A DNA stretch of 64,000 bases, from the NCBI GenBank assembly GCA_903874275.1, contig CAIQRS010000142.1:29497-93496 (forward strand). Reading direction: 5' to 3'. This stretch comes from an uncultured Anaeromyxobacter sp. (GTDB lineage Bacteria > Myxococcota > Myxococcia > Myxococcales > Anaeromyxobacteraceae). The first letter of the stretch is position 1. Each line of letters opens with the position of its first letter. The translations under genes and the position numbers were made by a program. The notes below the pieces were generated by a model. That model was given only the letters and a program-made list of their open reading frames with translations. It was not told where the DNA came from and ran no database searches. Positions 30,730-43,457 of the stretch are shown here, piece by piece.

Positions 30730-32958
30730 GTGATTCGCATCCGGATCGGCGTGGGCTGGGCCTCCGACCCCGAGGTCAGGGCCGGCCTGCGGGCCGGGTC
30801 CTCGGAACCCCGCCGGGCCGCCATCCGGGCCATCGTGGACGTCGTCGCCATCGAGGTCGAAGGGGTGGACATCGCCGCCGGGAGGACCGAGGGGCCCGTC
30901 GCCGAGGGTGTGCTCGGGATGCTCCGGGCCATCGACCGGCTGGCCGCGGGAGAGGAGCATGCCTCGGTCCCCTTCGAGGACGGGGCGGTCGAGCTTCTCC
31001 TGCACCGCCGCGGAGGGGTCGCGCTGCTCTCGGTGGCCACCCTTTCACGGCCGGCCAGGCTGCTCGCCCACGACGTGGAGGTGGACCTTCCCCGGCTCGC
31101 CGAGGCGGCGCGGGCGGCTGCGACGAGCTTCTGCGACCGCGTGGCGGAGATCGCGCCCTCGGCCCGCGCCCTTCCCGAGCTGCGCCGCCTCCTTCGCGCC
31201 GCCGCCCGGACGCCGCCGACGCCCTCTCCGGGCCCCGTCGTCCTTCCGGCGACTCGGGCCAGGCGGACCCACCGCCGCCGGCGGGACGCGGCCTGCAGCT
31301 TCGAGATCAACGACGAGGCGGGGCGCCTCTCCACCTGGCGCGGCCGGGGAGCCGACCTGGACTCCCTCCTCGTTCGCGGGCGCGTCTCCTTCCGCTCCCC
31401 GGCCGGGGACGAGTTCCTGTCCGTCGCCGGAGCGCCGTACCTGACCTTCCGGGACCTCTGCGCCGCGGCCGCCCGGATCGCCGCGTCGCCGGGGGCTCCG
31501 GTCGCCTTCGACGTGGCCCGCCCCGGCCGCAACGCCACCTCCCGGGTGACCGTCGCCGACGGCGCCGTCACGGTCGTGGGAGCCGATCCGGTCCGGTGTG
31601 GCTCCCTGGATCTCGCCCGGGCCATCCTGGAGGGGGCCGCCGACTTCTGCGCCGTGGTCCGGCGCCGCGCTCCAGGCCAGGCCGGAAACACCCTGCTCTC
31701 CGACCTGGAGACCTCGGCCGCCGCCACCCTCGCCCACGTCCTGGAGGCGCGCGAGGGCGACCGGCTTTTCGCCTCCCGGCGGCGGGTCAGGACCGGCCGG
31801 GAGGAGCGCCCCTCCCCCCGCCCCCTGGGTCCGGGCAGCCTGCGACGGATCTCGTTCAGGAGCATCGCCTCCGCCGACGTCGGGCCGCCGGCCGGGGTCG
31901 GGCTCCTCCTCCGGGGCGACGTCCTCGTCGCCTGCGGCCGGGAGGAGACGCTCGCGCTCGACGCAGGGCGCGGCACCGTCCTCTGGAGGGCCCCCGGCGC
32001 CTTCCAGGGCGCGGCCGACGACCGCGCGTGCGCGCTGCTGCGCGGCGCTACCCTCGAGGCGCGCGACGTCGGGAGCGGGTCGGTGGTATGGACCCGGCCG
32101 GCGCCCCCAGAGGCCGACGCCCGCAGCGTCCTGTCCCTCCCACCTGGCGGGCGCCTGTTCGTCGCCGCTGGACCCTCCGTCTCGGCACTCGACGCGTCGC
32201 GGGGAGACGCCCTCTGGACCTTCCTGTCCCCCGGGGCGTCGCGCCTCTCCCTTCTCCCGCTCGGGCCCCTCCTCGTCGTGGCGTCCGACACCGGGATGGT
32301 CCACGCCCTCGACCCGGCCGGCCGGGTGGCCTGGCGCCTGCGGGGGGCCGGACCTCTCGCCGCTCCGCTGACGGGGACGGGGCGCTCCTGTCTCCTCGCC
32401 TTCCTCACCCCCACCGGCGCGACCCTGGCCTCGGTGGACCCGTCCACGGGCGCGCGCCTCTTCGAGGCCTCCCTCGACTTCACCCCCGTAGGCCCGCCGC
32501 TCCGGTTCGCAGGCCGCATCGCCCTGGCCGGGAGCGTCGCGGGCGACGCCGTCATCGCCGCGCTCGAGGAGGACGGCTCGCCGGCGTGGGTCGAGCCATC
32601 CCCCACCGGCGGCGCGCCCTCGCTCGCAGCCTGCGGGGCCGGGCTGCTCGCCAAGGGGGCCGACGGGACCTGCGGCGCGCTGGACCGGGACGGCAGGACG
32701 CTCTGGCTGCGATCCTGCGCGGGGAGGCCGGTTCCTCCCGGAAACGTCCCGCCGGTCGCTGCGCGCGGCGTCGTCGTCGCCGCGGCGGAGGAGGTCGAGA
32801 TCCTCGACGTCTCGACCGGCGCGCCGATCGGGCGCGTCCCCGCACACGCCCCGGCGCGGCTCGTGGTGGACGGGGACCTGACCACCTGGGCGCTCGACGC
32901 GGACGGGCTGCTCACCGGCGCCCGCGTCCGCGGCCACCTCTCCGTGGTCGAACGCTAG
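30730..32958 (+). CDS. PQQ-type beta-propeller repeat protein
   Basis: The 742-residue protein has no clear signal peptide. The N-terminal 400 residues form an unrecognised domain rich in Arg and Ala. From about residue 405 there are repeated blades of the PQQ/YfgL kind: LLLRGDVLVACGREETLALDAGRGTVLWRAPG, LEARDVGSGSVVWTRPA, VSALDASRGDALWTFLSPG, VHALDPAGRVAWRLRGAG, CGALDRDGRTLWLRSC. These shape a propeller that usually binds partners rather than PQQ itself. The GTG start has GGAGGG 8 bases upstream. It is divergent from the HARE-HTH gene. Function unknown. Confidence 0.85.
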   Translation: MIRIRIGVGWASDPEVRAGLRAGSSEPRRAAIRAIVDVVAIEVEGVDIAAGRTEGPVAEGVLGMLRAIDRLAAGEEHASVPFEDGAVELLLHRRGGVALLSVATLSRPARLLAHDVEVDLPRLAEAARAAATSFCDRVAEIAPSARALPELRRLLRAAARTPPTPSPGPVVLPATRARRTHRRRRDAACSFEINDEAGRLSTWRGRGADLDSLLVRGRVSFRSPAGDEFLSVAGAPYLTFRDLCAAAARIAASPGAPVAFDVARPGRNATSRVTVADGAVTVVGADPVRCGSLDLARAILEGAADFCAVVRRRAPGQAGNTLLSDLETSAAATLAHVLEAREGDRLFASRRRVRTGREERPSPRPLGPGSLRRISFRSIASADVGPPAGVGLLLRGDVLVACGREETLALDAGRGTVLWRAPGAFQGAADDRACALLRGATLEARDVGSGSVVWTRPAPPEADARSVLSLPPGGRLFVAAGPSVSALDASRGDALWTFLSPGASRLSLLPLGPLLVVASDTGMVHALDPAGRVAWRLRGAGPLAAPLTGTGRSCLLAFLTPTGATLASVDPSTGARLFEASLDFTPVGPPLRFAGRIALAGSVAGDAVIAALEEDGSPAWVEPSPTGGAPSLAACGAGLLAKGADGTCGALDRDGRTLWLRSCAGRPVPPGNVPPVAARGVVVAAAEEVEILDVSTGAPIGRVPAHAPARLVVDGDLTTWALDADGLLTGARVRGHLSVVER

Positions 32959-32962
32959 CCGG

Positions 32963-33697
32963 TCACACCCCGAGGAACAGGCGCCGCCCGAAGTTGGCCG
33001 CCACCTTGGCCGCGAAGATGCGCTGGGCCGCGGTCTCGATGTCGTAGGGGACCCGCACGTACTCCACGCTCCGCTCCTCGGTGTCGTGCAGGACGAAGCA
33101 GGCCCGGTTGTCGCAGTCCCGGGGCTGCCCCACCGCACCCACGGTCACGACGTACTTGTAGCCGGGCCGGAGCCGGAACCTGCGCCCCGAGACCTCGATC
33201 ACCTCGCTCCCGGCCTGGAGTGCGAAGACCTTGGTGAGGTGGGAGTGGCCGATGAACGTGACCCGCGGAAGGGTGTCCACGATGGGAAGGAGCTCGGCCG
33301 CCTGCTCGCTGGCCAGGATGTAGTCGTAGGCCTCGGGATCCCGCGGGGAACCGTGGCTGAAGCCGACGTCCCCGAGCCGCGCGGCGTAGGGCAGCCCGGC
33401 GAGCCAGGCCCTGTTCTCGGGGCGGAGCACCCTGGCGGTCCAGTCGAGGGCGTGCCGGGCCGCGTCGTAGTAGAACGCGTAGTCCATGCGGGCGGTCACC
33501 GCCGCGTCGTGGTTCCCGAGGAGCGCGATCCCCACCAGCCGGCGCAGGATCTCGCAGCACTCGTTGGGGCTGGCGCCGTAGCCGACCACGTCGCCGAGCG
33601 ACACCACCATGTCCACCCGGCGCTCGGCGATCGTCCGCTCCACCTCGGTCAACGCCTCGAGGTTCGCGTGGACGTCGCTGAGGATGGCCAGGCGCAT
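32963..33697 (-). CDS. Metallophosphoesterase
   Basis: A 244-residue calcineurin-like phosphoesterase. Metal motifs seen: AILSDVHANLEAL (D-x-H), VSLGDVVGYGASPNECC (GD), ALLGNHDAAV (GNHD), FSHGSP and FIGHSHLTKVF (GHxH). Members act on phosphodiesters such as cyclic nucleotides; YfcE-like and DR1281-like enzymes are relatives. It begins 2 bases after the PfkB gene, so the two are probably co-translated. Substrate unknown. Confidence 0.93.
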   Translation of the reverse strand: MRLAILSDVHANLEALTEVERTIAERRVDMVVSLGDVVGYGASPNECCEILRRLVGIALLGNHDAAVTARMDYAFYYDAARHALDWTARVLRPENRAWLAGLPYAARLGDVGFSHGSPRDPEAYDYILASEQAAELLPIVDTLPRVTFIGHSHLTKVFALQAGSEVIEVSGRRFRLRPGYKYVVTVGAVGQPRDCDNRACFVLHDTEERSVEYVRVPYDIETAAQRIFAAKVAANFGRRLFLGV

Positions 33698-33699
33698 CG

Positions 33700-34641
33700 T
33701 CAGGGGCGGGGGGCCACCGGAAGGACGTCCACGTCGAGGTCGTCGAAGTGGGACAGGCGCCGGAACTCGGCGTAGCGGGCCCGGATCTCGTGCGGCCCCA
33801 GGTCGCGCAGTCGGTCGAGGCTGAAGCGCTCGACCGCGTAGCTCGCCAGGACGCTTCCCACCACGATGGCCCGCCGCATGGCCGGGACGTCGAGCGCGCC
33901 GGACCGGGCCAGGTACCCCATGAAGCCCCCGGCGAAGCTGTCGCCCGCACCGGTGGGGTCGAAGAGCTCTGCCAGCGGGTAGGCGGAGCTGGCGAAGACC
34001 TCGGTGCCGGAGAAGAAGAGCGCGCCGTACTCCCCTCGCTTCACCACCACGGCGCGCGGGCCGAAGGAGAGGATGGCCCGGGCCGCCTTGACGATGTTGT
34101 GCTCGCCGGCCAGCTGCCGGGCCTCGGCGTCGTTGACGAAGAGCAGGTCCACCCGGCGCAGCACCTCGAGGAGTGCCTTCTTCTTCGAGGTGATCCAGAA
34201 GTTCATGGTGTCGGCCGCCACGATGCGCGGCGCCCGAACCTGGTCGAGCACGGAGAGCTGCAGCTCCGGGTCGATGTTGCCGAGGAAGACGTGGCTCGAG
34301 TCGCGGAAGGGCTCGGGGAGCACGGGGCGGAAGTCGGCGAAGACGTTGAGCTGGGTGTCGAGGGTGTGGGCCTGGTTCAGGTCGAACTCGTAGCGCCCCG
34401 ACCAGCGGAAGGTCCGCCCGGGGCGCCGCTCCAGCCCGGAGACGTCCACGCCGCGCCCTCGCAGGAACTCCACGTGGGCTTGGGGAAAGTCCTCCCCGAC
34501 CACGGCGACCACCCGGACCGGGGCGAAGAAGCTCGCCGCCGTCGAGAAGTAGGTCGCCGATCCCCCCAGCACGTCCTCGCGGACGCCGAAGGGCGTCTGG
34601 AGCGAGTCGAGCGCCACCGAACCGACCGCGAGCAGAGCCAT
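33700..34641 (-). CDS. PfkB-family sugar or nucleoside kinase
   Basis: A 313-residue ribokinase-fold kinase. The N terminus LAVGSVALDSLQTPFG, the substrate region VLGGSATYFSTAASFFAPVRVVAVVGEDF and the C-terminal ATP/anion-hole motif FDPTGAGDSFAGGFMGYLARSG (catalytic Asp) are intact. It resembles adenosine kinase or ribokinase relatives common in deltaproteobacteria, often annotated sugar kinase. The substrate cannot be assigned. The next gene is a phosphoesterase, so the pair may handle one metabolite. Confidence 0.93.
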   Translation of the reverse strand: MALLAVGSVALDSLQTPFGVREDVLGGSATYFSTAASFFAPVRVVAVVGEDFPQAHVEFLRGRGVDVSGLERRPGRTFRWSGRYEFDLNQAHTLDTQLNVFADFRPVLPEPFRDSSHVFLGNIDPELQLSVLDQVRAPRIVAADTMNFWITSKKKALLEVLRRVDLLFVNDAEARQLAGEHNIVKAARAILSFGPRAVVVKRGEYGALFFSGTEVFASSAYPLAELFDPTGAGDSFAGGFMGYLARSGALDVPAMRRAIVVGSVLASYAVERFSLDRLRDLGPHEIRARYAEFRRLSHFDDLDVDVLPVAPRP

Positions 34642-34652
34642 GGTGCGGTGCT

Positions 34653-35771
34653 CTACCCTGCGGAACCACGGCCGGTCAACGTCTGCGTTCGATCGGCGCC
34701 CCGGCGGCGAGGATCCCCGGGCCCTCCCTCGGCCGCGAGCTGCCCGCAGGCCGCCGCGATGTCGCGCCCCCGGTTGCGGCGCACCACCGCGGTCACGTTG
34801 GCCGCCACGAGCCGGTCCCGGAAGGCCTCCACGCGCCCCGGCTCGGGCGCCCGGAACCCCAGCCCGGGGTTCTCGTTGTAGGGGATGAGGTTCACCTTGG
34901 CCGGGATCCCCTTCACCAGCCGGGAGAGCCGGACGGCGTCCTCGTCGGAGTCGTTCACGCCACCGAGCAGGACGTATTCAAAGGTGATGCGCCGCCCCTT
35001 CTTCATGGGGAACTCGCGGCAGGCGGCGAGCAGGTCTCGGAGCGGCCAGCGCCGGTTGAGCGGCATGAGCGCGTTGCGCACCTCGTCGGTGGTGGCGTTC
35101 AGCGAGACCGCCAGCTTCACGTCGGTCTCCTCCCCGAAGCGGCGCATCTCCGGAACGATCCCCGCCGTGGAAACGGTCACGTGCCGGTTCGAGAAGTTGG
35201 GCCCGTCCTCCGAGAGCAGGACCTCGAGGGCCGCCTTGACGTTGTCGTAGTTGTGGAGCGGCTCCCCCATCCCCATGAACACCAGGTTGGTGAGGGGGCG
35301 CGGAGGGGCGCCCTCCCCCAGTTCGAGGAGGCGGCGGTTGGCCCGGGCGACCTGGTCCACGATCTCGCCGGAGGTGAGGTTCCGGGAGAGCCCCATCGTC
35401 CCCGTCATGCAGAAGGTGCAGCCCACCGCGCAGCCGGCCTGGGTGGAGACGCAGAGGGTCTTGCGCCCCGTCTCGGGCATGTAGACCGACTCGATGAGCT
35501 TCCCGTCCACGGTGCGCCAGGTCCACTTGATGGTCCCGTCGGCGGAACGGCGCTCCTCGGCCCGCTCCAGCGCCGAGAGCGGGATCTCGGCGGCGATCCG
35601 GGCCCGCAGGGCGGCCGGCAGGTCGCTCATCTCGTCGAGCGTGGCGGCTCCCTTCTGGTGCAGCCAGCGGAAGATCTGACGGGCCCGGTAGGGCTTCTCC
35701 CCCAGCCGGGCCACCAGCGCGTCCACCCCGGCGCGGGAGAGCGACCGGAGATCCGCGACGGCGTGGGGCAC
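34653..35771 (-). CDS. rlmN: 23S rRNA/tRNA adenine-C2 methyltransferase
   Basis: RlmN is a radical-SAM enzyme that methylates A2503 of 23S rRNA and A37 of some tRNAs. The 372-residue chain has GEKPYRARQIFRWLHQKG, the cluster motif CAVGCTFCMTGTMG, VFMGMGEPLHNYDNV and the C-terminal GRDIAAACGQLA with the methyl-carrying Cys. The GTG start lies 2 bases after the CorC-like gene; no ATG fits. The C terminus has an extra Gly/Arg-rich tail. Confidence 0.96.
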   Translation of the reverse strand: MPHAVADLRSLSRAGVDALVARLGEKPYRARQIFRWLHQKGAATLDEMSDLPAALRARIAAEIPLSALERAEERRSADGTIKWTWRTVDGKLIESVYMPETGRKTLCVSTQAGCAVGCTFCMTGTMGLSRNLTSGEIVDQVARANRRLLELGEGAPPRPLTNLVFMGMGEPLHNYDNVKAALEVLLSEDGPNFSNRHVTVSTAGIVPEMRRFGEETDVKLAVSLNATTDEVRNALMPLNRRWPLRDLLAACREFPMKKGRRITFEYVLLGGVNDSDEDAVRLSRLVKGIPAKVNLIPYNENPGLGFRAPEPGRVEAFRDRLVAANVTAVVRRNRGRDIAAACGQLAAEGGPGDPRRRGADRTQTLTGRGSAG

Positions 35772-35773
35772 CG

Positions 35774-37123
35774 TCAGCCCCCCTCGACGGCCGCCGGGAC
35801 CGGATCGGGCCGGGCGATCTCCACCCGGGTGACCCGCCTGTCGTCGGCTCCACGCACGGTGAAACGGAACCCGTCGCGGTCCACGTGGGCGCCGACGGTC
35901 GGGACGCGCCCGGAGGTCGCCGTGACGAACCCTCCCAGCGTCTCGTAATCCCCCTCGTCCGGGAAGCGCAGGACGCCCCGCTCCCCCGGCTCGACGCCGT
36001 TCTCGCGGTCGATGTACTCCTCCAGCTCCCGCAACGGGACCGCCGCGTCGGCCATCCAGACACCGGCGCCCACCTTCTTCACCTGGGCGGACTCTGCGTC
36101 CCCCTCGTCCTGGATCTCGCCGACGATCTCCTCGAGCACGTCCTCGAGGGTGACCACGCCGCTCGTGCCGCCGAACTCGTCCACCACCACCGCCAGGTGG
36201 GTCTTGCGCCGCTGCATCTCCTTGAGGAGCCGCGAGACCTTCATCTGCTCGGGGACGAAGAAGGCCGGCTTGAGCACCCGGTCCCAGGGGATGGGTTGCG
36301 GACCGCGGGCCACCTCGAGGACGATGTCCCGCACCATGAGGATCCCGACGATGTTGTCGGCCGACCCCTCGTAGACCGGCATGCGGCTGTAGGGGTTCTC
36401 GGTGACCACCCGGACGATCTCGTCCCGGGGCGCGTCGCGGTCGAGGGCCACCATCCGGGTCCGCGGGACCATGATCTCCTTCACCACACGGTCGGCGAAC
36501 TCGAGGACGCTGTTGAGAAGCTCCTCCTTCACCTCGTCGAGCACGCCCTCGCGGGTGCCCATCTCGATGATGTACTCGATCTCCTCGCTGGTCACCGCCG
36601 GCCCGGGCGGGAGCTTGCCGCCGCCGAAGAGGCGCATCAGCCCGTGGGTGGCGCGGACGAGCCCGATCGAGATGGGCCAGAGAATCCACGAGATGGCGCT
36701 CACGAAGGGGATGAGCGCCATGGAGAACTGGATCGGGTGGCGCTTGGCCAGGGTCTTCGGCACGACCTCACCGGCGAAGAGGACCACCACCGTCGCCACG
36801 CCGGTGGCCACGCCGAGCGCGGTCGCCGGCGAGAACCCGTGGGCCGAGGCCACGCTCGCCGCGATCTCCCCGGCCAGAACACCCCCCCCGATGTTGAGGA
36901 GGGTGTTGGTGACGAGCACGGCCGAGAGGACGCGCTCCGGGTGCTCCATCCAGACCCTCATGAGCCGGGCGCGCCTCCCCCCCGACTCGACCAGTTGTCG
37001 AGTCCTGAGTTCGCCGAGCGCGGTCAGCGCGGTCTCGGAGGCCGAGGTGGCTGCGGAGCCCAGCACCACCCCCGCGGCGGCGAACCACTCCCATGTCGAA
37101 GGTCCCAGCACGTTTCCTTCCAT
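35774..37123 (-). CDS. CorC/HlyC-type membrane protein (CNNM + CBS)
   Basis: A 449-residue membrane protein often called hemolysin family. An N-terminal DUF21/CNNM domain with about four membrane helices (WFAAAGVVLGSAATSASETALTAL; AVLVTNTLLNIGGGVLAGEI; LGVATGVATVVVLFAGEVVPKTLAKRHP) is followed by two CBS domains (VKEIMVPRTRMVALD; FVPEQMKVSRLLKEMQ with VVVDEFGGTSGVVTLEDVLEEIVGEI) and a C-terminal CorC_HlyC domain. Relatives export magnesium or cobalt. The start at MEGNVLGP has GGAAGG nearby. A strong stem-loop separates it from ndk. Confidence 0.94.
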   Translation of the reverse strand: MEGNVLGPSTWEWFAAAGVVLGSAATSASETALTALGELRTRQLVESGGRRARLMRVWMEHPERVLSAVLVTNTLLNIGGGVLAGEIAASVASAHGFSPATALGVATGVATVVVLFAGEVVPKTLAKRHPIQFSMALIPFVSAISWILWPISIGLVRATHGLMRLFGGGKLPPGPAVTSEEIEYIIEMGTREGVLDEVKEELLNSVLEFADRVVKEIMVPRTRMVALDRDAPRDEIVRVVTENPYSRMPVYEGSADNIVGILMVRDIVLEVARGPQPIPWDRVLKPAFFVPEQMKVSRLLKEMQRRKTHLAVVVDEFGGTSGVVTLEDVLEEIVGEIQDEGDAESAQVKKVGAGVWMADAAVPLRELEEYIDRENGVEPGERGVLRFPDEGDYETLGGFVTATSGRVPTVGAHVDRDGFRFTVRGADDRRVTRVEIARPDPVPAAVEGG

Positions 37124-37131
37124 ATAGCGCA

Positions 37132-37164
37132 GCGCCCCGCTCCGGGCCGTGCCGGGCGGGGCGC
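37132..37164 (-). terminator. Strong stem-loop between ndk and the CorC-like gene
   Basis: GCGCCCCGC and GCGGGGCGC form a perfect 9-bp stem with an inner CCGG/CCGG pair. No T-run follows, so it may be a processing or attenuation element rather than a true terminator. Confidence 0.45.
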
Positions 37165-37193
37165 ATCGCCACAAGGTGAACTAGATCAGGCGC

Positions 37194-37637
37194 TTAGCGC
37201 TTGTCCTTCCAGTCGTAGGGGTGGACCTCGATCTCCGGGAAGAAGTAGGAGATCTCGATCTTGGCGGTCTCGGGGGCGTCGGACCCGTGGACCGTGTTCT
37301 TCTCGATGTCTGTGGCGAAGTCGGCGCGCAGGGTGCCCGGCGCAGCCTTCTTCGGGTCGGTCGCTCCCATGACCTCTCGGTTCTTGGCGATCGCTCCCTC
37401 GCCCTCGAGGACCATGAGGACCACCGGGCCGGCCGTCATGGACTTGACCAGGTCGGCGAAGAAGGGGCGCGCCCGGTGGACGGCATAGAAGCCCTCCGCC
37501 TCGGCCTGCGACAGCCGCTTCAGCTTCATGGCCACGGGCTTCAGGCCGACCGCCTCGAAGCGGGCGATGACGCGGCCGATGACGCCCTTCTCGACCCCGT
37601 CCGGCTTGATGATGGAAAACGTCCTCTCGATCGCCAT
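37194..37637 (-). CDS. ndk: Nucleoside diphosphate kinase
   Basis: Transfers gamma-phosphate between nucleoside di- and triphosphates. The 147-residue protein has [18 protein letters not shown], the substrate loop [23 protein letters not shown] and the phosphohistidine motif [16 protein letters not shown]. It starts 16 bases after sucD, so it is in the succinyl-CoA synthetase operon, where GDP or ADP made by that enzyme can be balanced. Confidence 0.97.
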   Translation of the reverse strand: MAIERTFSIIKPDGVEKGVIGRVIARFEAVGLKPVAMKLKRLSQAEAEGFYAVHRARPFFADLVKSMTAGPVVLMVLEGEGAIAKNREVMGATDPKKAAPGTLRADFATDIEKNTVHGSDAPETAKIEISYFFPEIEVHPYDWKDKR

Positions 37638-37653
37638 GTGTCTCTCCTCTTCG

Positions 37654-38709
37654 TTAACGCCTGGAGGTCTTCTTCTTCGCCGGCGCGACCTTCGCGGCCG
37701 GCTTCGCCACGGCCTTGGGCGCCGCCTTGGCCGGGGCCTTCGCCGAAGCCTTGGCCGGGGCCCGTGCGACGGCCACCTTCGCCGGGGTCGCCTTTGCCGG
37801 GGTCGCCGCAGGGGGCGCTGCCTTGGTCTTGCGCCCTGCCAGCAGGTCCCTCATGGCCGCTCCCAGCACCGAAGGGGATTCGCAGACCACGATGCCGGCG
37901 TCGCGCATGACGGCCATCTTGGCCTCGGCGGTGTCGCCCCCGCCCGAGATGACCGCTCCGGCGTGCCCCATGCGCTTGCCGGGAGGGGCGGTGCGGCCGG
38001 CGATGAACCCCACCACCGGCTTCGTCATGTTGGCCTTGACCCACTCGGCGCCGCGGGCCTCCTCGGTGCCGCCGATCTCGCCGATCATGATGACGCCGTC
38101 GGTTTCCGGGTCGGCCTCGAAGAGGCGCAGCACCTCGATGAAGTCGAAGCCGTGGACCGGGTCGCCGCCGATGCCCACCGCGGTGGTCTGGCCGAGCCCG
38201 GTCTGGGTGAGCTGGAGCACCGCCTCGTAGGTGAGCGTGCCGGAGCGCGAGACCACGCCGATGCGCCCGGGCCGGTGGATGTGCCCGGGCATGATGCCGA
38301 TCTTGCACTGGCCCGGCGTGATGACGCCGGGGCAGTTGGGCCCGAGCAGCCTCACGCCCGGCTGGTCCTGCAGATAGCGCTTCACCCGCACCATGTCGAG
38401 GACAGGGATTCCCTCGGTGATGGCGATCACCAGCGGGATGCCGGCATCGGCGGCCTCGAGGATCGAGTCGGCCGCGAACGGGGGCGGGACGAAGACGGCC
38501 GATGCGTTGGCGCCGGTCTCCCGGACCGCCTGCTCGACCGTGTTGAAGATGGGCACCTGCCCCTGGAAGCGCGTGCCGCCTCGCCCCGGGGTGACGCCGG
38601 CCACGACCTTGGTGCCGTAGGCCAGCATCTGCTCCGAGTGGAAGCTGCCGGCCGAGCCGGTGATGCCCTGGACGACGACGCGCGTGTTTCGATCGACGAG
38701 GATGCTCAC
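37654..38709 (-). CDS. sucD: Succinyl-CoA synthetase alpha subunit with histone-H1-like tail
   Basis: Forms succinate and a nucleoside triphosphate from succinyl-CoA in the TCA cycle. Residues 1-292 are a normal Suc[23 protein letters not shown] (CoA site), [24 protein letters not shown] and the phosphohistidine in [13 protein letters not shown] (about residue 248). An extra tail of about 59 residues then follows, made of Ala/Lys/Pro repeats ([24 protein letters not shown]) ending KKKTSRR. SucD is usually 288-300 residues, so this tail is an addition. GTG is the only start that matches the family N terminus. Confidence 0.96.
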   Translation of the reverse strand: MSILVDRNTRVVVQGITGSAGSFHSEQMLAYGTKVVAGVTPGRGGTRFQGQVPIFNTVEQAVRETGANASAVFVPPPFAADSILEAADAGIPLVIAITEGIPVLDMVRVKRYLQDQPGVRLLGPNCPGVITPGQCKIGIMPGHIHRPGRIGVVSRSGTLTYEAVLQLTQTGLGQTTAVGIGGDPVHGFDFIEVLRLFEADPETDGVIMIGEIGGTEEARGAEWVKANMTKPVVGFIAGRTAPPGKRMGHAGAVISGGGDTAEAKMAVMRDAGIVVCESPSVLGAAMRDLLAGRKTKAAPPAATPAKATPAKVAVARAPAKASAKAPAKAAPKAVAKPAAKVAPAKKKTSRR

Positions 38710-38723
38710 GGTGTTCCTCCCGC

Positions 38724-39896
<1,173 letters not shown>

Positions 39897-39981
39897 CGGG
39901 GCCTCCTGATGGTCACCCTGCGGGGGCGTCTCTCGCCTCCTGCGGGCCTCCCTTTTATACGGAATGCTCTCCGCGGGGGGC

Positions 39982-40017
39982 GAAAAGAGGCGGGCCCGCC
40001 CCGAAGAGCAGGCCCGC
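39982..40017 (-). terminator. Probable intrinsic terminator of mdh
   Basis: On the minus strand, about 25 bases after the mdh stop, GCGGGCC pairs with GGCCCGC and CTCTTTTC follows. It would separate mdh from sucCD. A TATAAA sequence shortly after may belong to a sucC promoter, but no good -35 box was found. Confidence 0.6.
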
Positions 40018-40042
40018 GCGGGACGCCGGAGGCACAGGACGT

Positions 40043-41704
<1,662 letters not shown>

Positions 41705-41708
<4 letters not shown>

Positions 41709-42778
41709 CCCGGGATCTCGACCGAGAACACGGCGCCCTTCCCCGGCTCGCCCCGGGCCAGGATCCGTCCACCGTGGGCCTCGACGATCTCGCGGGCCAC
41801 GTAGAGCCCGAGCCCCAGTCCCGGGTAGTGGTGGGCCGGCGCGGCGCGCTCGAATCGGCCGAAGATCCGGTCGGCCTCCCCGGCGTCGATCCCCACGCCG
41901 CGGTCGACCACCTCGATGCGGACCCTGCCTGCATCGCCATCGACCCGGACCTCGACCGGCTTGCCCTCCCCGAACTTCACCGCGTTGCCCACGAGGTTCA
42001 CCAGCACCTGCTCGATGCGCACCCGGTCCAGGGAGGCCACCACCGGTCCTGGCGCGACGACGGTCACCGAGGACCCGCGGGCCAGGTCGAGGTCGGCCTG
42101 GTAGGGCGCCGCGACCTCGCGGGCCAGGGCCGCGACGTCCACAGGCTCGCGGGAAAGCTCCATGCGGCCGAGCCGTATCCGCGAAAGGTCGAGCAGCGCC
42201 TCGACAAGCCCGGCCAGCCTGCGGACCTGCCCGTCGAGCGAAGCCACCCGCTCCCGCACCGGGTCCGGCGCGCCGACCCGCTCGACCACCTTTCCGAGCA
42301 TCTGGAGCTGCACGTGGAGCGCGGTGACCGGGGTGCGCAGTTCGTGGGAGGCCACCGAGAGGAACTCGTCCCGGGCCCGGACCTCCTCCTTCGCCTGCCG
42401 GTAGAGGAGCGCCTTGGCCTCGACGCGCCGCCGCTCGGTGGTGTCGCGGACCGCCGCCACCGCCCAGGTGGTGCCGCCGGATCGCAGCGGGGACAGGCTG
42501 ATCTCGGCGGGGAACTCGCTTCCGTCCTTGCGGAGCGCGGCCAGGTCCGACCCGAGCCCCATGGGACGCGGCCGCGGGGCCTCCTGGTAGCCGCGCCGGA
42601 GCCCCCTGTGGACGCCCCGGTGGCGGGCCGGGAGGAGGACCTCCACCGCCTGCCCGACGAGCTCCTCCCGCTCCCAGCCGAAGAGGTTCACCGCCATGGC
42701 GTTCGCGAAGACGATGATCCCCTGTTCGTCGGCGACCACGATCCCGTCGGGGACGAACTCGAGGAGGGAGAAGTCCAT
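41705..42778 (-). CDS. PAS-domain sensor histidine kinase
   Basis: A 357-residue cytoplasmic kinase with no membrane helix. Residues 1-120 are a PAS domain (FVPDGIVVADEQGIIVFANAMAVNLFGWEREELVG). The dimerisation domain has the phospho-His in FLSVASHELRTPVTALH. The ATPase domain shows the N box VLVNLVGNAVKFGEG, G1 VVDRGVGID and G2 GLGLGLYVAREIVEAHGG. No response regulator is adjacent. It follows the hypothetical gene next to carA by 20 bases and overlaps the deacetylase gene. Confidence 0.93.
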
Positions 42779-42798
42779 GGCCGCCTTCCGGAAGGCGC

Positions 42799-43457
42799 TC
42801 AGACGGCGGGGCGCCCCTGCGGTGCGTCGAAGTCGTAGATCGATTCGACCCGCACGTTGCGGTAACGCTCGAGCCTTAGCGCCATCCTGGAGAGCTGCGC
42901 CATGAATTCGTCGGCGTCGGGCCCCTGCCCGGGAGGCGCGGCCTCGGTGAGGCGCCTGGCCTCCTTGAGGATGGCCCGGCGGACCTCCCGCGGATGGTAG
43001 ACGAAGGACGAGGAGAACTGGAGCGTGCCCTCGTGGGGCAGGAGCCTGGCCTCGAGGATGTCCCCCTTGGCGAGCGCCACCACCGCGCGCCGCTCCAGCA
43101 CCTCGTGGCGCGCCCCGCCCAGCACCTCGTCGAGCTCCACCACGCCGGGTCGGATGCGCCGGACGTCGAAGAGCGCCCTCCGGCTGCGGCCGAGCTCGCG
43201 CACCTGGGCACGCTCGTCGGTGGTGAGCCCCTCAGCTCCGTCCCGCAGGAAGAGGTCGATGGTGCGTTCCGTCCCGTCCGGCCGGTAGTCGTACAGGTAG
43301 TGGTCGAGCAACCCGTTCATGCGCAGCTCGTAGCTCTTGTCCTCGTCGTGCGGCTCACCCACACGGGCGAACCAGGCGCGCCGCGCCTCGAGGAGCCAGG
43401 GCTGGCGCACCTCCGCGCCCGCCCAGGCGAGGAGCCGGTCGTGCAGGTCGGCGAGCG

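Noticed and set aside
30693-32915. 740-residue minus-strand ORF
   Set aside because: Antisense to the propeller gene, Ser/Arg/Pro-rich and without a motif; the plus-strand frame has clear PQQ-type blades.
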